Positions 40,317-51,300 of a stretch of DNA of 64,000 bases are shown here, piece after piece (the first letter of the stretch is position 1; every line of letters begins with the position of its first letter). Made by a program: the position numbers and the translations under genes. Under the pieces are notes generated by a model. That model ran no database searches, was not told the origin of the DNA, and saw nothing but the letters and a program-made list of their open reading frames with translations. Source of the DNA: Leptobacterium flavescens (lineage in GTDB: Bacteria > Bacteroidota > Bacteroidia > Flavobacteriales > Flavobacteriaceae); contig NZ_JAABOO010000004.1 in assembly GCF_010671605.1 (NCBI RefSeq), positions 124,001 through 188,000 on the forward strand. The letters run 5' to 3'.

Positions 40317-42035
40317 TTAATTAGCGATCGGGAATCCGGTCTCAGGGTTGGTATCCCAGAATACTCTATCCGTTACTCCGCTCTTTTGAGTTACATTAGA
40401 ATTGTTATTCGCGAGGTTTCCGGGATAGAAGTGCGATCTGATGAACGCTCCCGGATTGGGTTCAAGGTTTGGCTGCAGATCAAAAGGTGCTCCAACTCTT
40501 CTGTAGAAGTTGTAAGCATCGATTCCGTTACCGAATAGCGTTACAAAGAACTCATTGGCGAGAATATTCCATTTCCCGTTAGTATCGGCAGCGTCGAACA
40601 ACTCTCCAACTTCGGCCATATAATCGGCATCATCACTTGGCGGAGCTGAAGTAGAAAGGTCTGCACTTGTATCCAGAGTTCCAAAGCTTCTTACTTTAGT
40701 AAAGGACTTGGCAATTCCTGCCAGCATAAATGTTCTTGCGTCAACTGTGTTTTCAGCTACCATCGCTAATTCTGCACGGATAAAATCGATGGTCGAGCTC
40801 AGGAAGACGGGAGTAATACCTGCTCCTCCGCCTCCAATTCCCTGATCAACTTCCTCAAAAGTATTATCGTCAAAACGACCTCCGAAAGGATATACACCCC
40901 ATACGGTTCTGAGTAGTCCGTCCGGTGGAATACCGTCATCGTCTCCGTGATCTCTCCCCCAGTATCCGTTGGGCAGATTGCAGAAATTAAATCCACCTGC
41001 CACATAATGTGGTGGCGGTGATTCTACACTACAGCTTAAACGTTGCTGATTAGGGCGGGCACCTGCTGCTCCGGGGGTGGTTGCATTCTGACGGTAGAAA
41101 TAATATCTGATCCTCGGATCCATTTCTTCAAAAGTTGCCGAAGCGTTCCCTACTTTATCAGACATCATATAGTTCATTAGACCGTTAGACATATATTCAG
41201 CGGCACCTGTGTTGATGTAACTCGCAGTATACTGAGGGGATCTTGTGTTGGGATTGGCCAGATTGGCTCCCCATCGGAATTGAAAATCCTCCGAACTATC
41301 GGAAATATAATTGCCTGAATCAATAATGGTGTTGATCTTGCCGGCTGCATCAGGATCTACCAGACGGGTCTGTGCGTATATTTTAATGCGTATGGAGTTA
41401 ATGGCCTTTATCCAGGCTTCGATATCAATATCACTGTCGGACTTTATTCCGTAAAACAGATCGAACTCCGGCTGAAAAATAGGCTTTGGATCTACATTAA
41501 AAGCAGTTTCTGCCTCTGTCAGGAGTCTGAGTGCCGTAGCGTATATTTCCTCCCCTGTATTAAGTGCAGGGTTAAAATTATCGAGCCCCTGAAGTGTTTC
41601 CGTATACGGGATATCTCCGAAGAAATCTACCAGGGTTACAATAATAAAAGCTTCCAGTGTACGACCGATCCCTGTATGGTAGTGAAGATCTCCTTCTTCC
41701 GCAAGCGGATAAAGACGGTTCAGATCTGAAAGTATCTGCGAATAAGCCATTCTCCATTCATTGTTAAAACTGTCGGCAGAGTAATTCTGATTGTACTGCC
41801 TCCCGCTCATATAATGTATCCTGGTAAGTTCGGCTCCGATATCTCCCAGGCCGTTGATGCCTCCAATAAGCCTGGCAAAATCCAACTGAGCTGAATTTAA
41901 AAGAAAGTCGGCAGAGACTTCCTCCTGATCCAATAAATTGGGATTTTCTGTGAGATCGAGCTCTGTAGATTCACAGGAGAATAATAAGCCCAATACCAGC
42001 ATAATTACTTTAGATTTAAAATTGAATATTTTCAT
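40317..42035 (-). CDS. SusD/RagB family nutrient-binding outer-membrane lipoprotein (unit 1)
   Basis: The 572-residue protein has lipobox LLFSC (Cys23) followed by ESTELDLTENPN, and matches SusD-and-RagB-like proteins such as those with LTRIHYMSGRQYNQNYSADS. The C-terminal end has FWDTNPETGFPIAN. SusD caps the SusC channel and binds oligosaccharide or peptide. It is closely similar to the protein at 46638, with identical stretches. No sugar-degrading enzyme lies nearby, so the ligand is unknown. Confidence 0.92.
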   Translation of the reverse strand: MKIFNFKSKVIMLVLGLLFSCESTELDLTENPNLLDQEEVSADFLLNSAQLDFARLIGGINGLGDIGAELTRIHYMSGRQYNQNYSADSFNNEWRMAYSQILSDLNRLYPLAEEGDLHYHTGIGRTLEAFIIVTLVDFFGDIPYTETLQGLDNFNPALNTGEEIYATALRLLTEAETAFNVDPKPIFQPEFDLFYGIKSDSDIDIEAWIKAINSIRIKIYAQTRLVDPDAAGKINTIIDSGNYISDSSEDFQFRWGANLANPNTRSPQYTASYINTGAAEYMSNGLMNYMMSDKVGNASATFEEMDPRIRYYFYRQNATTPGAAGARPNQQRLSCSVESPPPHYVAGGFNFCNLPNGYWGRDHGDDDGIPPDGLLRTVWGVYPFGGRFDDNTFEEVDQGIGGGGAGITPVFLSSTIDFIRAELAMVAENTVDARTFMLAGIAKSFTKVRSFGTLDTSADLSTSAPPSDDADYMAEVGELFDAADTNGKWNILANEFFVTLFGNGIDAYNFYRRVGAPFDLQPNLEPNPGAFIRSHFYPGNLANNNSNVTQKSGVTDRVFWDTNPETGFPIAN

Positions 42036-42051
42036 TTCTTTTTGATTTTAT

Positions 42052-45000
42052 TTAGAATGTTGCTTTAAGAGACATACCATATTGCCTGGCACTGGGGCCA
42101 TTCAGGAATTCAAACCCTAAACCGTTACCTACTCCTAATCCCAGCGCATCTGTGTCGAAGTTTGTACTATCCGGCACTCCGAATGACTTGAACCAAAGGT
42201 TCTGTCCGCTTAATGTGAGGACAATATTGCCGAAAGGAGTTTTTTCCAGGATCGTTTTAGGAATAGAATAAGCCAGGGAAACTTCACGTAATCTCAGTAC
42301 ACTTCCGTCGTATACCTGAAGTTCTTCAGGGCCGAAGGCTACGTTACCGAAGAAGAAATCGGAGTTGTTGATCTGAATATCATTGGGTGTTCCGTCTTGC
42401 TTAACACCCGGAAGAACGAAAGTAGACAGACGATCCACCGTATCTTCTACAAGACCCCTACCGATAAGTGTAGAAACGGTGTTGGAGTAAATATCACCTC
42501 CGTGTCTGTACGCCCAGCTCATATTAAAGCTAAACCCTTTGTATGAAAGTGTATTGTTTACATTCAATCTCCAATCCGCATTCGGATCTCCAATCTCAAA
42601 TAATCCTTGCTCTTCAATGTAGCTACCTGTACTGTTTACTACAAAGTTGTTGTTAGCATCACGCTGAATTCTGGTACCTAACTGCACACCGAAAGGTCTT
42701 CCTTCCACTGCATAGTTACCTAATCCACCACCGAAACCGGCAATCTGGATGTTTTCTGCGTCCTGCCCAATATCGTTTACTGTAGACTCATCTGCTGTGA
42801 AGTTAGCATTAAGACTCCAGTTGAATCCGTTGTCATTTCTGATGATCTGAGCTGCCAGATCAATCTCTACACCCTGAACCTGAACTTCTCCGATATTTGT
42901 GCGGATAGAGGTAAATCCTGTTGAAGGGTCCAGCGGGCGGGAAGTAATAAGATCTGTTGTAGTCTTGTCAAATATGGAAAGATCCAAAGAGACCCTGTTA
43001 TCCCAAAATCTGGATTCAACACCTATCTCAATCTCGTTAACCCTTTCCGGTTTCAGGTTAGGGTTACCTAATACGCTGGCATTATTTCTGGCGGCCCCGG
43101 AAATGGTGGGAACCAAAGTCCCGCCATGAATGAATTCTCTGGTATTGAGGGTTAAACCGTTAAATACCGGAAACCCTCCTGCAAAACCTGCGGAAGTACC
43201 GTATCCTGCACGCACCTTTAAGAAGTTTAACCCGTTCTGGCTGGTAAGTTCATCCCATACCGCAGTGGGTATGAAGGAAGCACTTGCAGAAGGGTAGAAG
43301 ATACTTCTGTTGTCCTGAGCAAAGTTAGATACCCAGTCATTTCTACCTGCAAGGGTTAAGTATGCAAATCCTTTATATCCGAATTCTGCTTGTCCGTATG
43401 CTCCGACGATATTCTGGAAAGAGTCGAACTGAACAGGAAGCTGATTCTGGAAATTAAACTGCCTCAATACTCCGAATACCAGCTGTTCTGTGCTGGTTAC
43501 CCCCTGACGTGAAAGGGTTGTTCTTCTGGAGGTCAGGCCGGCATTAAGAGAGATGTCGAGATCTTCCGTTAAGAGGTAAGCTCCGTTTAACTGTAAAGTG
43601 TGATCCCAGATAGTGTTGCTGTTGTCGAAGGTCTGGTAGAAACCATTTACATTACCTTCCGCACCACCTTTGTTCTGGGCATTTTCGTTTCTTTCCACAA
43701 AGAAGTCAATTCCCGTTCTCCAGAAAACATTTAAGTTATCTGTGATCTTGTAAGATGCCTGTAAGTTACCGAATACCCTGTTGGTAAATTGGCTGCCGAA
43801 GGCGTTGGCTACGGTCCACCTCGGGTTCTGAATATCATTCCCGGCCCTGTAATAAATAGTACCGCCGGTTAACGGATTCTGGAAAGGAAGCCCGGTAAGG
43901 TCGATACTTCTCGGGGTAAAGAATACGTGCCCGAAAACCGACGAACCTGTACCAAAGGCTCCGTTACCTGTACTGGCAGCCACGGGAGGGGAGGTGAAAT
44001 CGGTTCTCGCGTAATTCAGGGTACCGTTAATGGTAAACTCATTGCTTAATTCTGCTTTACCACCAATACCTATTGTATTTCTTCTTAAGGTGTTTCCCGG
44101 GGTAAATCCTTCGTTATCCAGATAACCGTAATTGATATTGTAGCTTATCTTTCCATCTGCCGAACTTCCTCTTGCATTGATAGAGGTACTTGTAATAATT
44201 CCGGTCCTGAAGAACTCCTCTACATTATCATAAGGCTGATACCTGTATCCTACACCAGCAAATTCGGGGAAGGCAATTCTCCCGCCCGAATTAGTTTGAG
44301 TAGGGTGCGTAATTAATGGTACTCCGTCTGTGTCGAAACCTATAAAATTAGATCCGAAGTCATCCGGATCAGTACTGCTAAATGAAGGTCCGAAGTTACT
44401 GAAGAAGAACCCGAAAGCCTGGTCAAAACCACCCCCGAATTCATCCTGATAATCAGGAAGGGAAGCAATTTCATTGAAGAAGACCGACTGGCTGAATGTA
44501 ATTTCAGACTTGGTTGGTGCCCCACCGGAAGCTCCACCTTTGGTAGTGATCAGGATTACCCCGTTTCTACCGGCTGTACCGTAGAGGTTGGCTGCTGCCA
44601 GTCCTTTCAGTACGTTAATGCTTTCAATGTTGTTGGGGTCGATGTCAAGGAAACGGCTGGAACCGTTGTTACCATCTACGAAGTTCCCCTGCTCATTGGT
44701 GTCGCTACTAAAAGGAACACCATCTACAATAAACAGTGGCTGGTTACTTCCGGAGATGGAAGTATATCCCCTGATAATGATGTTGGTAGCGGAACCGGAC
44801 ACTCCGTTGGTAGCGTTGATCTGTACCCCGGATGCCTGTCCGTTAAGAACACGGGCCACATCTCCCTGGGATTTTTGCTCCAGATCTTCAGAGCCTACCG
44901 TACTTACAGCATATCCTAAAGCTTTCTTTTCTCTTTGAATACCCTGGGCGGTAACAACCACTTCTTCAAGTGCCTGGGCATCGTCTTCCATCTGTACATT

Positions 45001-45273
45001 AATGACATCGGATGCTCCAACTACTCTTTCCACATCCTTTAGTCCCAAATACGAATAATGTAATGTTTGACCAACATTGACGGATATAGTATAGCTCCCG
45101 TCAAACCCTGTTTGTGTTCCGCGAGTGGTACCCTTTATCAGGATATTTACCCCGGGAAGCGGTAAACCGTCAGAATCGGTTACCTTACCAGTAATTGTTT
45201 TTTGGCTGGTAAAGGACAGATTGATGATCAGCACCAGGAATAGTGCTGAAATTCTTCCAATTTTTGATCTCAT
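42052..45273 (-). CDS. SusC/RagA family TonB-linked outer-membrane protein (unit 1)
   Basis: From ATG 45273 (MRSKIGRIS) the protein has 1073 residues; a start at 45351 would bury the signal peptide and is rejected. After the signal comes a carboxypeptidase-like regulatory domain (GKVTDSDGLPLPGVNI, to about residue 85). The plug follows with EEVVVTAQGIQREKKALGYA and IIIRGYTSISGSNQPLFIVD, and then a 22-strand barrel ending in GMSLKATF. It imports oligomers with its SusD partner using TonB energy. It is near-identical to the 48354 gene over long parts. Confidence 0.94.
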   Translation of the reverse strand: MRSKIGRISALFLVLIINLSFTSQKTITGKVTDSDGLPLPGVNILIKGTTRGTQTGFDGSYTISVNVGQTLHYSYLGLKDVERVVGASDVINVQMEDDAQALEEVVVTAQGIQREKKALGYAVSTVGSEDLEQKSQGDVARVLNGQASGVQINATNGVSGSATNIIIRGYTSISGSNQPLFIVDGVPFSSDTNEQGNFVDGNNGSSRFLDIDPNNIESINVLKGLAAANLYGTAGRNGVILITTKGGASGGAPTKSEITFSQSVFFNEIASLPDYQDEFGGGFDQAFGFFFSNFGPSFSSTDPDDFGSNFIGFDTDGVPLITHPTQTNSGGRIAFPEFAGVGYRYQPYDNVEEFFRTGIITSTSINARGSSADGKISYNINYGYLDNEGFTPGNTLRRNTIGIGGKAELSNEFTINGTLNYARTDFTSPPVAASTGNGAFGTGSSVFGHVFFTPRSIDLTGLPFQNPLTGGTIYYRAGNDIQNPRWTVANAFGSQFTNRVFGNLQASYKITDNLNVFWRTGIDFFVERNENAQNKGGAEGNVNGFYQTFDNSNTIWDHTLQLNGAYLLTEDLDISLNAGLTSRRTTLSRQGVTSTEQLVFGVLRQFNFQNQLPVQFDSFQNIVGAYGQAEFGYKGFAYLTLAGRNDWVSNFAQDNRSIFYPSASASFIPTAVWDELTSQNGLNFLKVRAGYGTSAGFAGGFPVFNGLTLNTREFIHGGTLVPTISGAARNNASVLGNPNLKPERVNEIEIGVESRFWDNRVSLDLSIFDKTTTDLITSRPLDPSTGFTSIRTNIGEVQVQGVEIDLAAQIIRNDNGFNWSLNANFTADESTVNDIGQDAENIQIAGFGGGLGNYAVEGRPFGVQLGTRIQRDANNNFVVNSTGSYIEEQGLFEIGDPNADWRLNVNNTLSYKGFSFNMSWAYRHGGDIYSNTVSTLIGRGLVEDTVDRLSTFVLPGVKQDGTPNDIQINNSDFFFGNVAFGPEELQVYDGSVLRLREVSLAYSIPKTILEKTPFGNIVLTLSGQNLWFKSFGVPDSTNFDTDALGLGVGNGLGFEFLNGPSARQYGMSLKATF

Positions 45274-45761
45274 TTTTTTTGGATTATAAAGTTTAAACGA
45301 AACAACATTGGCGGATAATAGGGGTTGTTTCACCGGATAAATTTCAGGCAAAAAAATGCGTGGATATGATTTATTTCATGTAATGCGAGCCTATTTTCAT
45401 GAAACTTATATAACTATTTTAAAATCAATTATTTGAGAACGAAATAGTAGTTTTTTGCTTTATGAAATTGAAAGAATAATAGTATAACTATAACGAAATA
45501 GTAGGGTGAAATTATGCTTCAATTTAAAGGAAATGGAAAGGTGTTATTTGCCGGAATATGCAATGATGAAGATATGCTTACAGGAGGAAAAGTATACATT
45601 AAAAGTTTCTGCTTCTGCTATGGAAGTTTTATAGGGTGGATTGAGCCTTTTTAAATAGAGTTTATAAGACTGTTAAGTGGGGATGGTAAATACCATATAG
45701 TAAAAAAGCCCTGGCAATTGCCAGAGCTTTTAATAGACTAAATTATTTATTAAACATTTAA
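45274..45761. other. Intergenic region between the two SusC/SusD units
   Basis: The 488 bp holds the probable promoter region of unit 1, next to the SusC start, and the terminator of unit 2 at 45704-45731. The middle is AT-rich, with no ORF or repeat recognised. No consensus TAnnTTTG box was found with confidence. Confidence 0.5.
45704..45731 (-). terminator. Rho-independent terminator of SusC/SusD unit 2
   Basis: On the minus strand AAAAGCTCTGGC pairs with GCCAGGGCTTTT around a short AATT loop and is followed by T-rich sequence, 31 bases after the stop at 45762. Confidence 0.75.
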
Positions 45762-46625
45762 TTATCCATTACAGATATTTAAAGTGATCGGTCCGGGTGT
45801 TGGGCCAGGGCCGTCTTCAGCCGCGGTCTCACCGGTGGGAGCTGTAATAGTATAAGTGTGCTCGCTTTCAAAGTTACCTGGGGTATATTCGAAAACCAGT
45901 GAAGTAGTACCCATAGGAACATTCACTACAAAAGTACCTGCACTTCCACTGTTAATGGTTATATCCTGGCTGGTTCCGTCAATAGTTACAGTTATAAATG
46001 CACCATCCCATCCGTCACCAAAACTGTCTTCAAGATCTATAGTATAATCTCCTGGTACCGGAGCAGGTGGAACACATTTGATAGTTACCGTATATCTGAA
46101 TGGGGATCTGAAGAAAGATCCTCCGGTAACCGTACTGTTAGCATTTCCTGAACTGAATACACGACCGTCTGTCAGTACAACTTCAAATCGGAAGATAAAC
46201 TGATCTCCACCAAAGAATTCACCATCGCTCAAACCAACAGCAGCAACCGCTTCGGTTAGCGAAATAGAAACATCTATCAATGGAAGTCCGCTATCGCTTA
46301 TTCCAAGCTCAGAAGCAGCAAAACTATTGAAAAGCTGCTCTGCAACATCACGGTCTGTGCCATCGTCCTGATTGTCTACGAAGCTGATGTAAAGATTTAC
46401 TTCAGAAAGAAGATCTCCGTTCTCAAGATCGGATTCTTCCAACTGAGCTTCAAAGGCACTGGTGGCATCAAAGATATTATATGAATTATTAGCACTCAGG
46501 GTTCTTAAGATCGCACCTCTGCTAATATCATCAAAAACTTCATCAATGGGTTGACTCCCCTCACACCCATAAAAAACTATGGAGAGTGTTGATAAAAGAA
46601 ATAATTTATGAATTAATTTTCTCAT
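45762..46625 (-). CDS. Lipoprotein, third gene of SusC/SusD unit 2, with DSFGDGWDGA module (287 aa)
   Basis: The lipobox is VFYGC (Cys21). Residues 1-190 match the 195-residue paralogue at 39717 (GAILRTLSANNSYN; GGSFFRSPFRYTVT). Residues 195-287 add a beta module with YTIDLEDSFGDGWDGAFITV and TSLVFEYTPGNFESEHTYTI, found in many flavobacterial surface proteins. The two units thus differ by this end, which suggests a changed ligand or surface role. It lies 12 bp downstream of the susD-like gene. Confidence 0.8.
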   Translation of the reverse strand: MRKLIHKLFLLSTLSIVFYGCEGSQPIDEVFDDISRGAILRTLSANNSYNIFDATSAFEAQLEESDLENGDLLSEVNLYISFVDNQDDGTDRDVAEQLFNSFAASELGISDSGLPLIDVSISLTEAVAAVGLSDGEFFGGDQFIFRFEVVLTDGRVFSSGNANSTVTGGSFFRSPFRYTVTIKCVPPAPVPGDYTIDLEDSFGDGWDGAFITVTIDGTSQDITINSGSAGTFVVNVPMGTTSLVFEYTPGNFESEHTYTITAPTGETAAEDGPGPTPGPITLNICNG

Positions 46626-46637
46626 GATTAATATTTT

Positions 46638-48335
46638 TTAATTAGCGATTGGGAATCCGGTCTCAGGGTTGGTATCCCAGAATACTCTATCCGTTACTCC
46701 GCTCTTTTGAGTTACATTAGAATTGTTGTTCGCAAGGTTTCCAGGATAGAAGTGCGATCTGATGAACGCTCCCGGATCCGGCTCAAGGTTTGGCTGCAGA
46801 TCGAATGGTGCTCCCACTCTTCTGTAGAAGTTGTAAGCATCAATTCCGTTTCCAAACAATGTTACAAAGAACTCTGTAGCCAGGATGTTCCATTTACCGT
46901 TGGTATCAGCTGCGTCGAACAACTCTCCAACTTCAGTCATATAATCGGTATCATCACTTAGCGGAGCTGCAGTAGAAAGGTCTGCACCTGAATCCAAAGC
47001 TCCAAAGCTTCTTACCTTGGTAAAAGACTTGGCAATTCCTGCCAGCATAAATGTTCTTGCGTCAGCTGTGTTTCCAGCTTCCATCGCTAATTCTGCACGG
47101 ATGAAATCGATAGTCGAGCTCAGGAAGATAGGTGTAACACCTGCTCCACCTGCGCCGATACCCTGATCAACTTCATCAAAAGTACTGTCGTCAAAACGAC
47201 CTCCGAAAGGATATACACCCCATACGGTTCTAAGTAGTCCGTCTGGTGGAATACCGTCATCGTCTCCGTGATCTCTACCCCAGTATCCGTTAGCCAGGTT
47301 ACAGTAGGTAAATCCGCCATCTACATAATGCTGTGGTGGCGACTCAACGCTACACTGAAGTTCCTGCTGGCTAGGCGGTGCTCCGTCTACCCCTGGAGTC
47401 ATAGCATTCTGACGGTAGAAGTAATATCTGATCCTTGGATCCATTCCTTCAAAAGTTGCTGAAGCGTTTCCTACTTTGTCAGACATCATATAGTCCATCA
47501 AACTGTTAGACATATATTCAGCTGCACCTGTATTGATGTAACTCGCAGCATATTGAGGAGATCTTGTATCCGGGTTAGCCAGGTTGGCTCCCCACTGGAA
47601 CTGGAAATCTTCTGAACTATCGGAAATAAAATCACCTGAAGCGATAATAGTGTTGATAGCGGCAACAGCTCCCGGATCAACCAGTCTTCTCTGGTTAAGG
47701 ATCTTAATTCTTAAAGAATTGGTCAGAAGTTGCCAGTTATCATAATCGTTGTCATAGAACAGATCGAACTCAGGTTCATCTGAAGTATCTGCAGTAAAAG
47801 CTGCATCTGCCTGGTCCAGTAATGCAAGTGCCGCATCGTAAATACTGGCTCCTGAATCTACAGAAGGGTTAAAGTTACCCTCTGCTCCCTGAAGAGCTTC
47901 CGTATAAGGAATGTCTCCGAAGAAATCTACTAAAGTTACAATAGTAAAAGCTTCTATAGTCCTACCGATTCCAAGGTGACGCTGCAGGTTGGCTTCTTCG
48001 GCCAATCCGTACATTACATTAAGGTCGGCAAGGATTCCTGCGTATGCAGAAGACCATTCGTTATTAAAACTATCGGCAGAGTAGTTTTGGTTATACTGTC
48101 TTCCGCCCATATAATGAACTCTGGTTAACTGAGCTCCTATATCCCCAAAACCGTTAATACCTCCAACTAATCTACCAAAATCTTCCTGCACAGCATTTAA
48201 GAAGAAGTCAGCAGAAGCCTGTTCCGGGCTCAGTGCATTTGGACTCTCCGTTAAGTCCAACTCGGTTGACTCACATGAGAATAACAATCCCAGTACGAGT
48301 ACAACTGCTTTAAATTTAAAATTAGATATTTTCAT
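46638..48335 (-). CDS. SusD/RagB family outer-membrane lipoprotein (unit 2)
   Basis: The 565-residue protein has lipobox LLFSC and STELDLTESPN. It matches the unit 1 SusD over its whole length, identical through about the last 50 residues and differing more in the first 250. The differences lie largely in the part that forms the ligand side in SusD proteins, so the units may bind different ligands. It is next to the lipoprotein downstream and 18 bp from the SusC gene upstream. Confidence 0.92.
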   Translation of the reverse strand: MKISNFKFKAVVLVLGLLFSCESTELDLTESPNALSPEQASADFFLNAVQEDFGRLVGGINGFGDIGAQLTRVHYMGGRQYNQNYSADSFNNEWSSAYAGILADLNVMYGLAEEANLQRHLGIGRTIEAFTIVTLVDFFGDIPYTEALQGAEGNFNPSVDSGASIYDAALALLDQADAAFTADTSDEPEFDLFYDNDYDNWQLLTNSLRIKILNQRRLVDPGAVAAINTIIASGDFISDSSEDFQFQWGANLANPDTRSPQYAASYINTGAAEYMSNSLMDYMMSDKVGNASATFEGMDPRIRYYFYRQNAMTPGVDGAPPSQQELQCSVESPPQHYVDGGFTYCNLANGYWGRDHGDDDGIPPDGLLRTVWGVYPFGGRFDDSTFDEVDQGIGAGGAGVTPIFLSSTIDFIRAELAMEAGNTADARTFMLAGIAKSFTKVRSFGALDSGADLSTAAPLSDDTDYMTEVGELFDAADTNGKWNILATEFFVTLFGNGIDAYNFYRRVGAPFDLQPNLEPDPGAFIRSHFYPGNLANNNSNVTQKSGVTDRVFWDTNPETGFPIAN

Positions 48336-48353
48336 TTTCTTTTGAGATTTTAT

Positions 48354-51300
48354 TTAGAATGTTGCTTTAAGAGACATACCATATTGTCTTGCACTAGGAC
48401 CGTTCAAGAACTCAAATCCTAATCCATTACCTACTCCTAAACCTAGCGCATCTGTGTCGAAGTTTGTACTATCCGGCACTCCGAATGACTTGAACCAAAG
48501 GTTCTGACCACTTACTGTTAAAGTAAGGCTTCCGAAAGGAGTTTTCTCAAGTAGCTTTCTGGGAACAGAATAAGCCAGAGAAACTTCACGTAATCTCAGT
48601 ACACTTCCGTCATATACCTGAAGTTCTTCAGGACCGAAGGCTACGTTACCGAAGAAGAAATCGGAGTTGTTGATCTGAATATCATTCGGTGTTCCGTCTT
48701 GCTTAACACCCGGAAGAACGAAAGTCGATAAACGATCTACAGTGTCTTCTACAAGACCCCTACCGATCAGGGTAGAAACGGTGTTGGAGTAAATATCACC
48801 TCCATGTCTGTACGCCCAACTCATATTAAAGCTAAACCCTTTGTATGAAAGTGTATTGTTTACATTCAATCTCCAATCCGCATTCGGATCTCCAATCTCA
48901 AATAATCCTTGCTCTTCAATGTAGCTACCTGTACTGTTTACTACAAAGTTGTTGTTAGCATCACGCTGAATTCTGGTACCTAACTGCACACCGAAAGGTC
49001 TTCCTTCCACTGCATAGTTACCTAATCCACCACCGAAACCGGCAATCTGGATGTTTTCTGCGTCCTGCCCAATATCGTTTACTGTAGACTCATCTGCTGT
49101 GAAGTTAGCATTAAGACTCCAGTTGAATCCGTTGTCATTTCTGATGATCTGAGCTGCCAGATCAATCTCTACACCCTGTACCTGAACTTCTCCAATGTTG
49201 GTTTGTGTAGAAGTAAATCCTGTTGAAGGATCCAGCGGACGGGAAGTAATAAGATCTGTAGTGGTCTTATCGAATAATGAGACATCAAGAGAAATTCTGT
49301 TGTTAAGGAATCTGGATTCGATACCTACCTCGATCTCGTCAACTCTTTCAGGCTCCAGATTAGGGTTACCTAATACGTTGGAAGCAGAGTTAGAAGGAAC
49401 GTTGGTTCCACCGCTCTGGAAGTCACGAGGATCTAAGTTTAGTCCGTTAAATACCGGAAATCCTCCGGCAAAACCTGCGGAAGTACCGTATCCTGCACGA
49501 ACCTTTAAGAAGTTTAACCCGTTCTGGCTGGTAAGCCCGTCCCATACCGCAGTTGGTACGAAAGAAGCACTCGCAGATGGGTAGAAGATACTTCTGTTGT
49601 CCTGGGCAAAGTTAGATACCCAGTCATTTCTACCTGCAAGGGTTAAGTATGCAAATCCTTTATATCCGAATTCTGCCTGTCCGTATGCTCCAACAATATT
49701 CTGGAAAGAGTCGAACTGAACAGGAGTCTGGTTCTCGAAGTTAAAGTGTCTAAGTACTCCGAATACTACCTGCTGAGTACTTGTAACACCTTGCTGAGAG
49801 AATACTGTTCTTCTGGAAGTAACCCCCGCGTTGAAGGAGATATCAAGATCTTCCGTTAGAAGGTAAGCCCCGTTTAACTGTAAAGTGTGATCCCAGATAG
49901 TGTTGCTGTTGTCGAAGGTTTGGTAGAAACCATTTACATTACCTTCCGCACCACCTCTGTTCTGAGCGTTTTCGTTTCTTTCTACGAAGAAGTCAATTCC
50001 CGTTCTCCAGAAAACATTTAAGTTATCTGTGATCTTGTATGATGCCTGTAAGTTACCGAATACCCTGTTGGTAAACTGGTTACCGAAGGCATTAGCCACG
50101 GTCCATCTCGGGTTCTGAATATCGTTACCTGCACGATAGTATGCTGTACTTCCGTCCAGAGGGTTCTGGAAAGGAAGCCCGGTAAGGTCGATACTTCTCG
50201 GTGTAAAGAATACGTGCCCGAAAACCGACGAACCTGCACCGAATGCTCCGTTACCCACACTGGCCGCGATAGGAGGAGAAACAAAATCGGTTCTTGCGTA
50301 ATTCAAGGTACCGTTAATGGTAAACTTATTGCTTAATTCTGCTTTACCACCAATACCTATTGTATTTCTTCTTAAGGTGTTTCCTGGGGTGAACCCTTCG
50401 TTATCCAGATAACCGTAATTGGCATTATAACTTATTTTTCCGTCTGCAGAACTTCCTCTTGCGTTGATAGAGGTACTTGTAATAAGTCCTGTTCTGAAGA
50501 ATTCTTCTACATTATCATAAGGCTGATATCTGTATCCTACACCTGCAAACTCAGGAAATCCAGCTGCTACATTAGAGTTGGTCTGAGTAGGGTGTGTAAT
50601 TAATGGTACTCCGTCTGTATCGAAACCTACAAAGTTAGTTCCGAAGTCAGCTGGGTTAGTACTGTTAAATGAAGGTCCGAAGTTACTGAAGAAAAATCCG
50701 AAAGCCTGGTCAAAACCACCCCCGAATTCATCCTGATAATCAGGAAGGGAAGCGATTTCATTAAAGAAGATCGACTGGCTGAATGTAATTTCAGACTTGG
50801 TTGGTGCCCCACCGGAAGCTCCACCTTTGGTAGTGATCAGGATTACCCCGTTCCTACCGGCCGTACCGTAGAGGTTGGCTGCTGCCAGTCCTTTCAGTAC
50901 GTTAATGCTTTCAATGTTGTTGGGGTCGATGTCAAGGAAACGACTGGAACCGTTGTTACCATCTACGAAGTTTCCTTGCGCGTTGGTGTCACTACTAAAA
51001 GGAACACCATCTACAATAAACAGTGGCTGGTTACTTCCTGAGATGGAAGTATATCCCCTGATAATGATGTTGGTAGCGGAACCGGACACTCCGTTGGTAG
51101 CGTTGATCTGTACCCCGGATGCCTGTCCGTTAAGAACACGGGCAACATCTCCCTGGGATTTTTGCTCCAGATCTTCAGAGCCTACCGTACTTACAGCATA
51201 TCCTAAAGCTTTCTTTTCTCTTTGAATACCCTGGGCGGTAACAACCACTTCTTCAAGTGCCTGGGCATCGTCTTCCATCTGTACATTAATGACATCGGAT

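Noticed and set aside
44588-44938. Two almost identical 116-residue plus-strand ORFs (44588-44938, 50875-51225)
   Set aside because: The repetition is explained by the duplicated SusC genes on the other strand; the ORFs are shadows of the plug-coding part.
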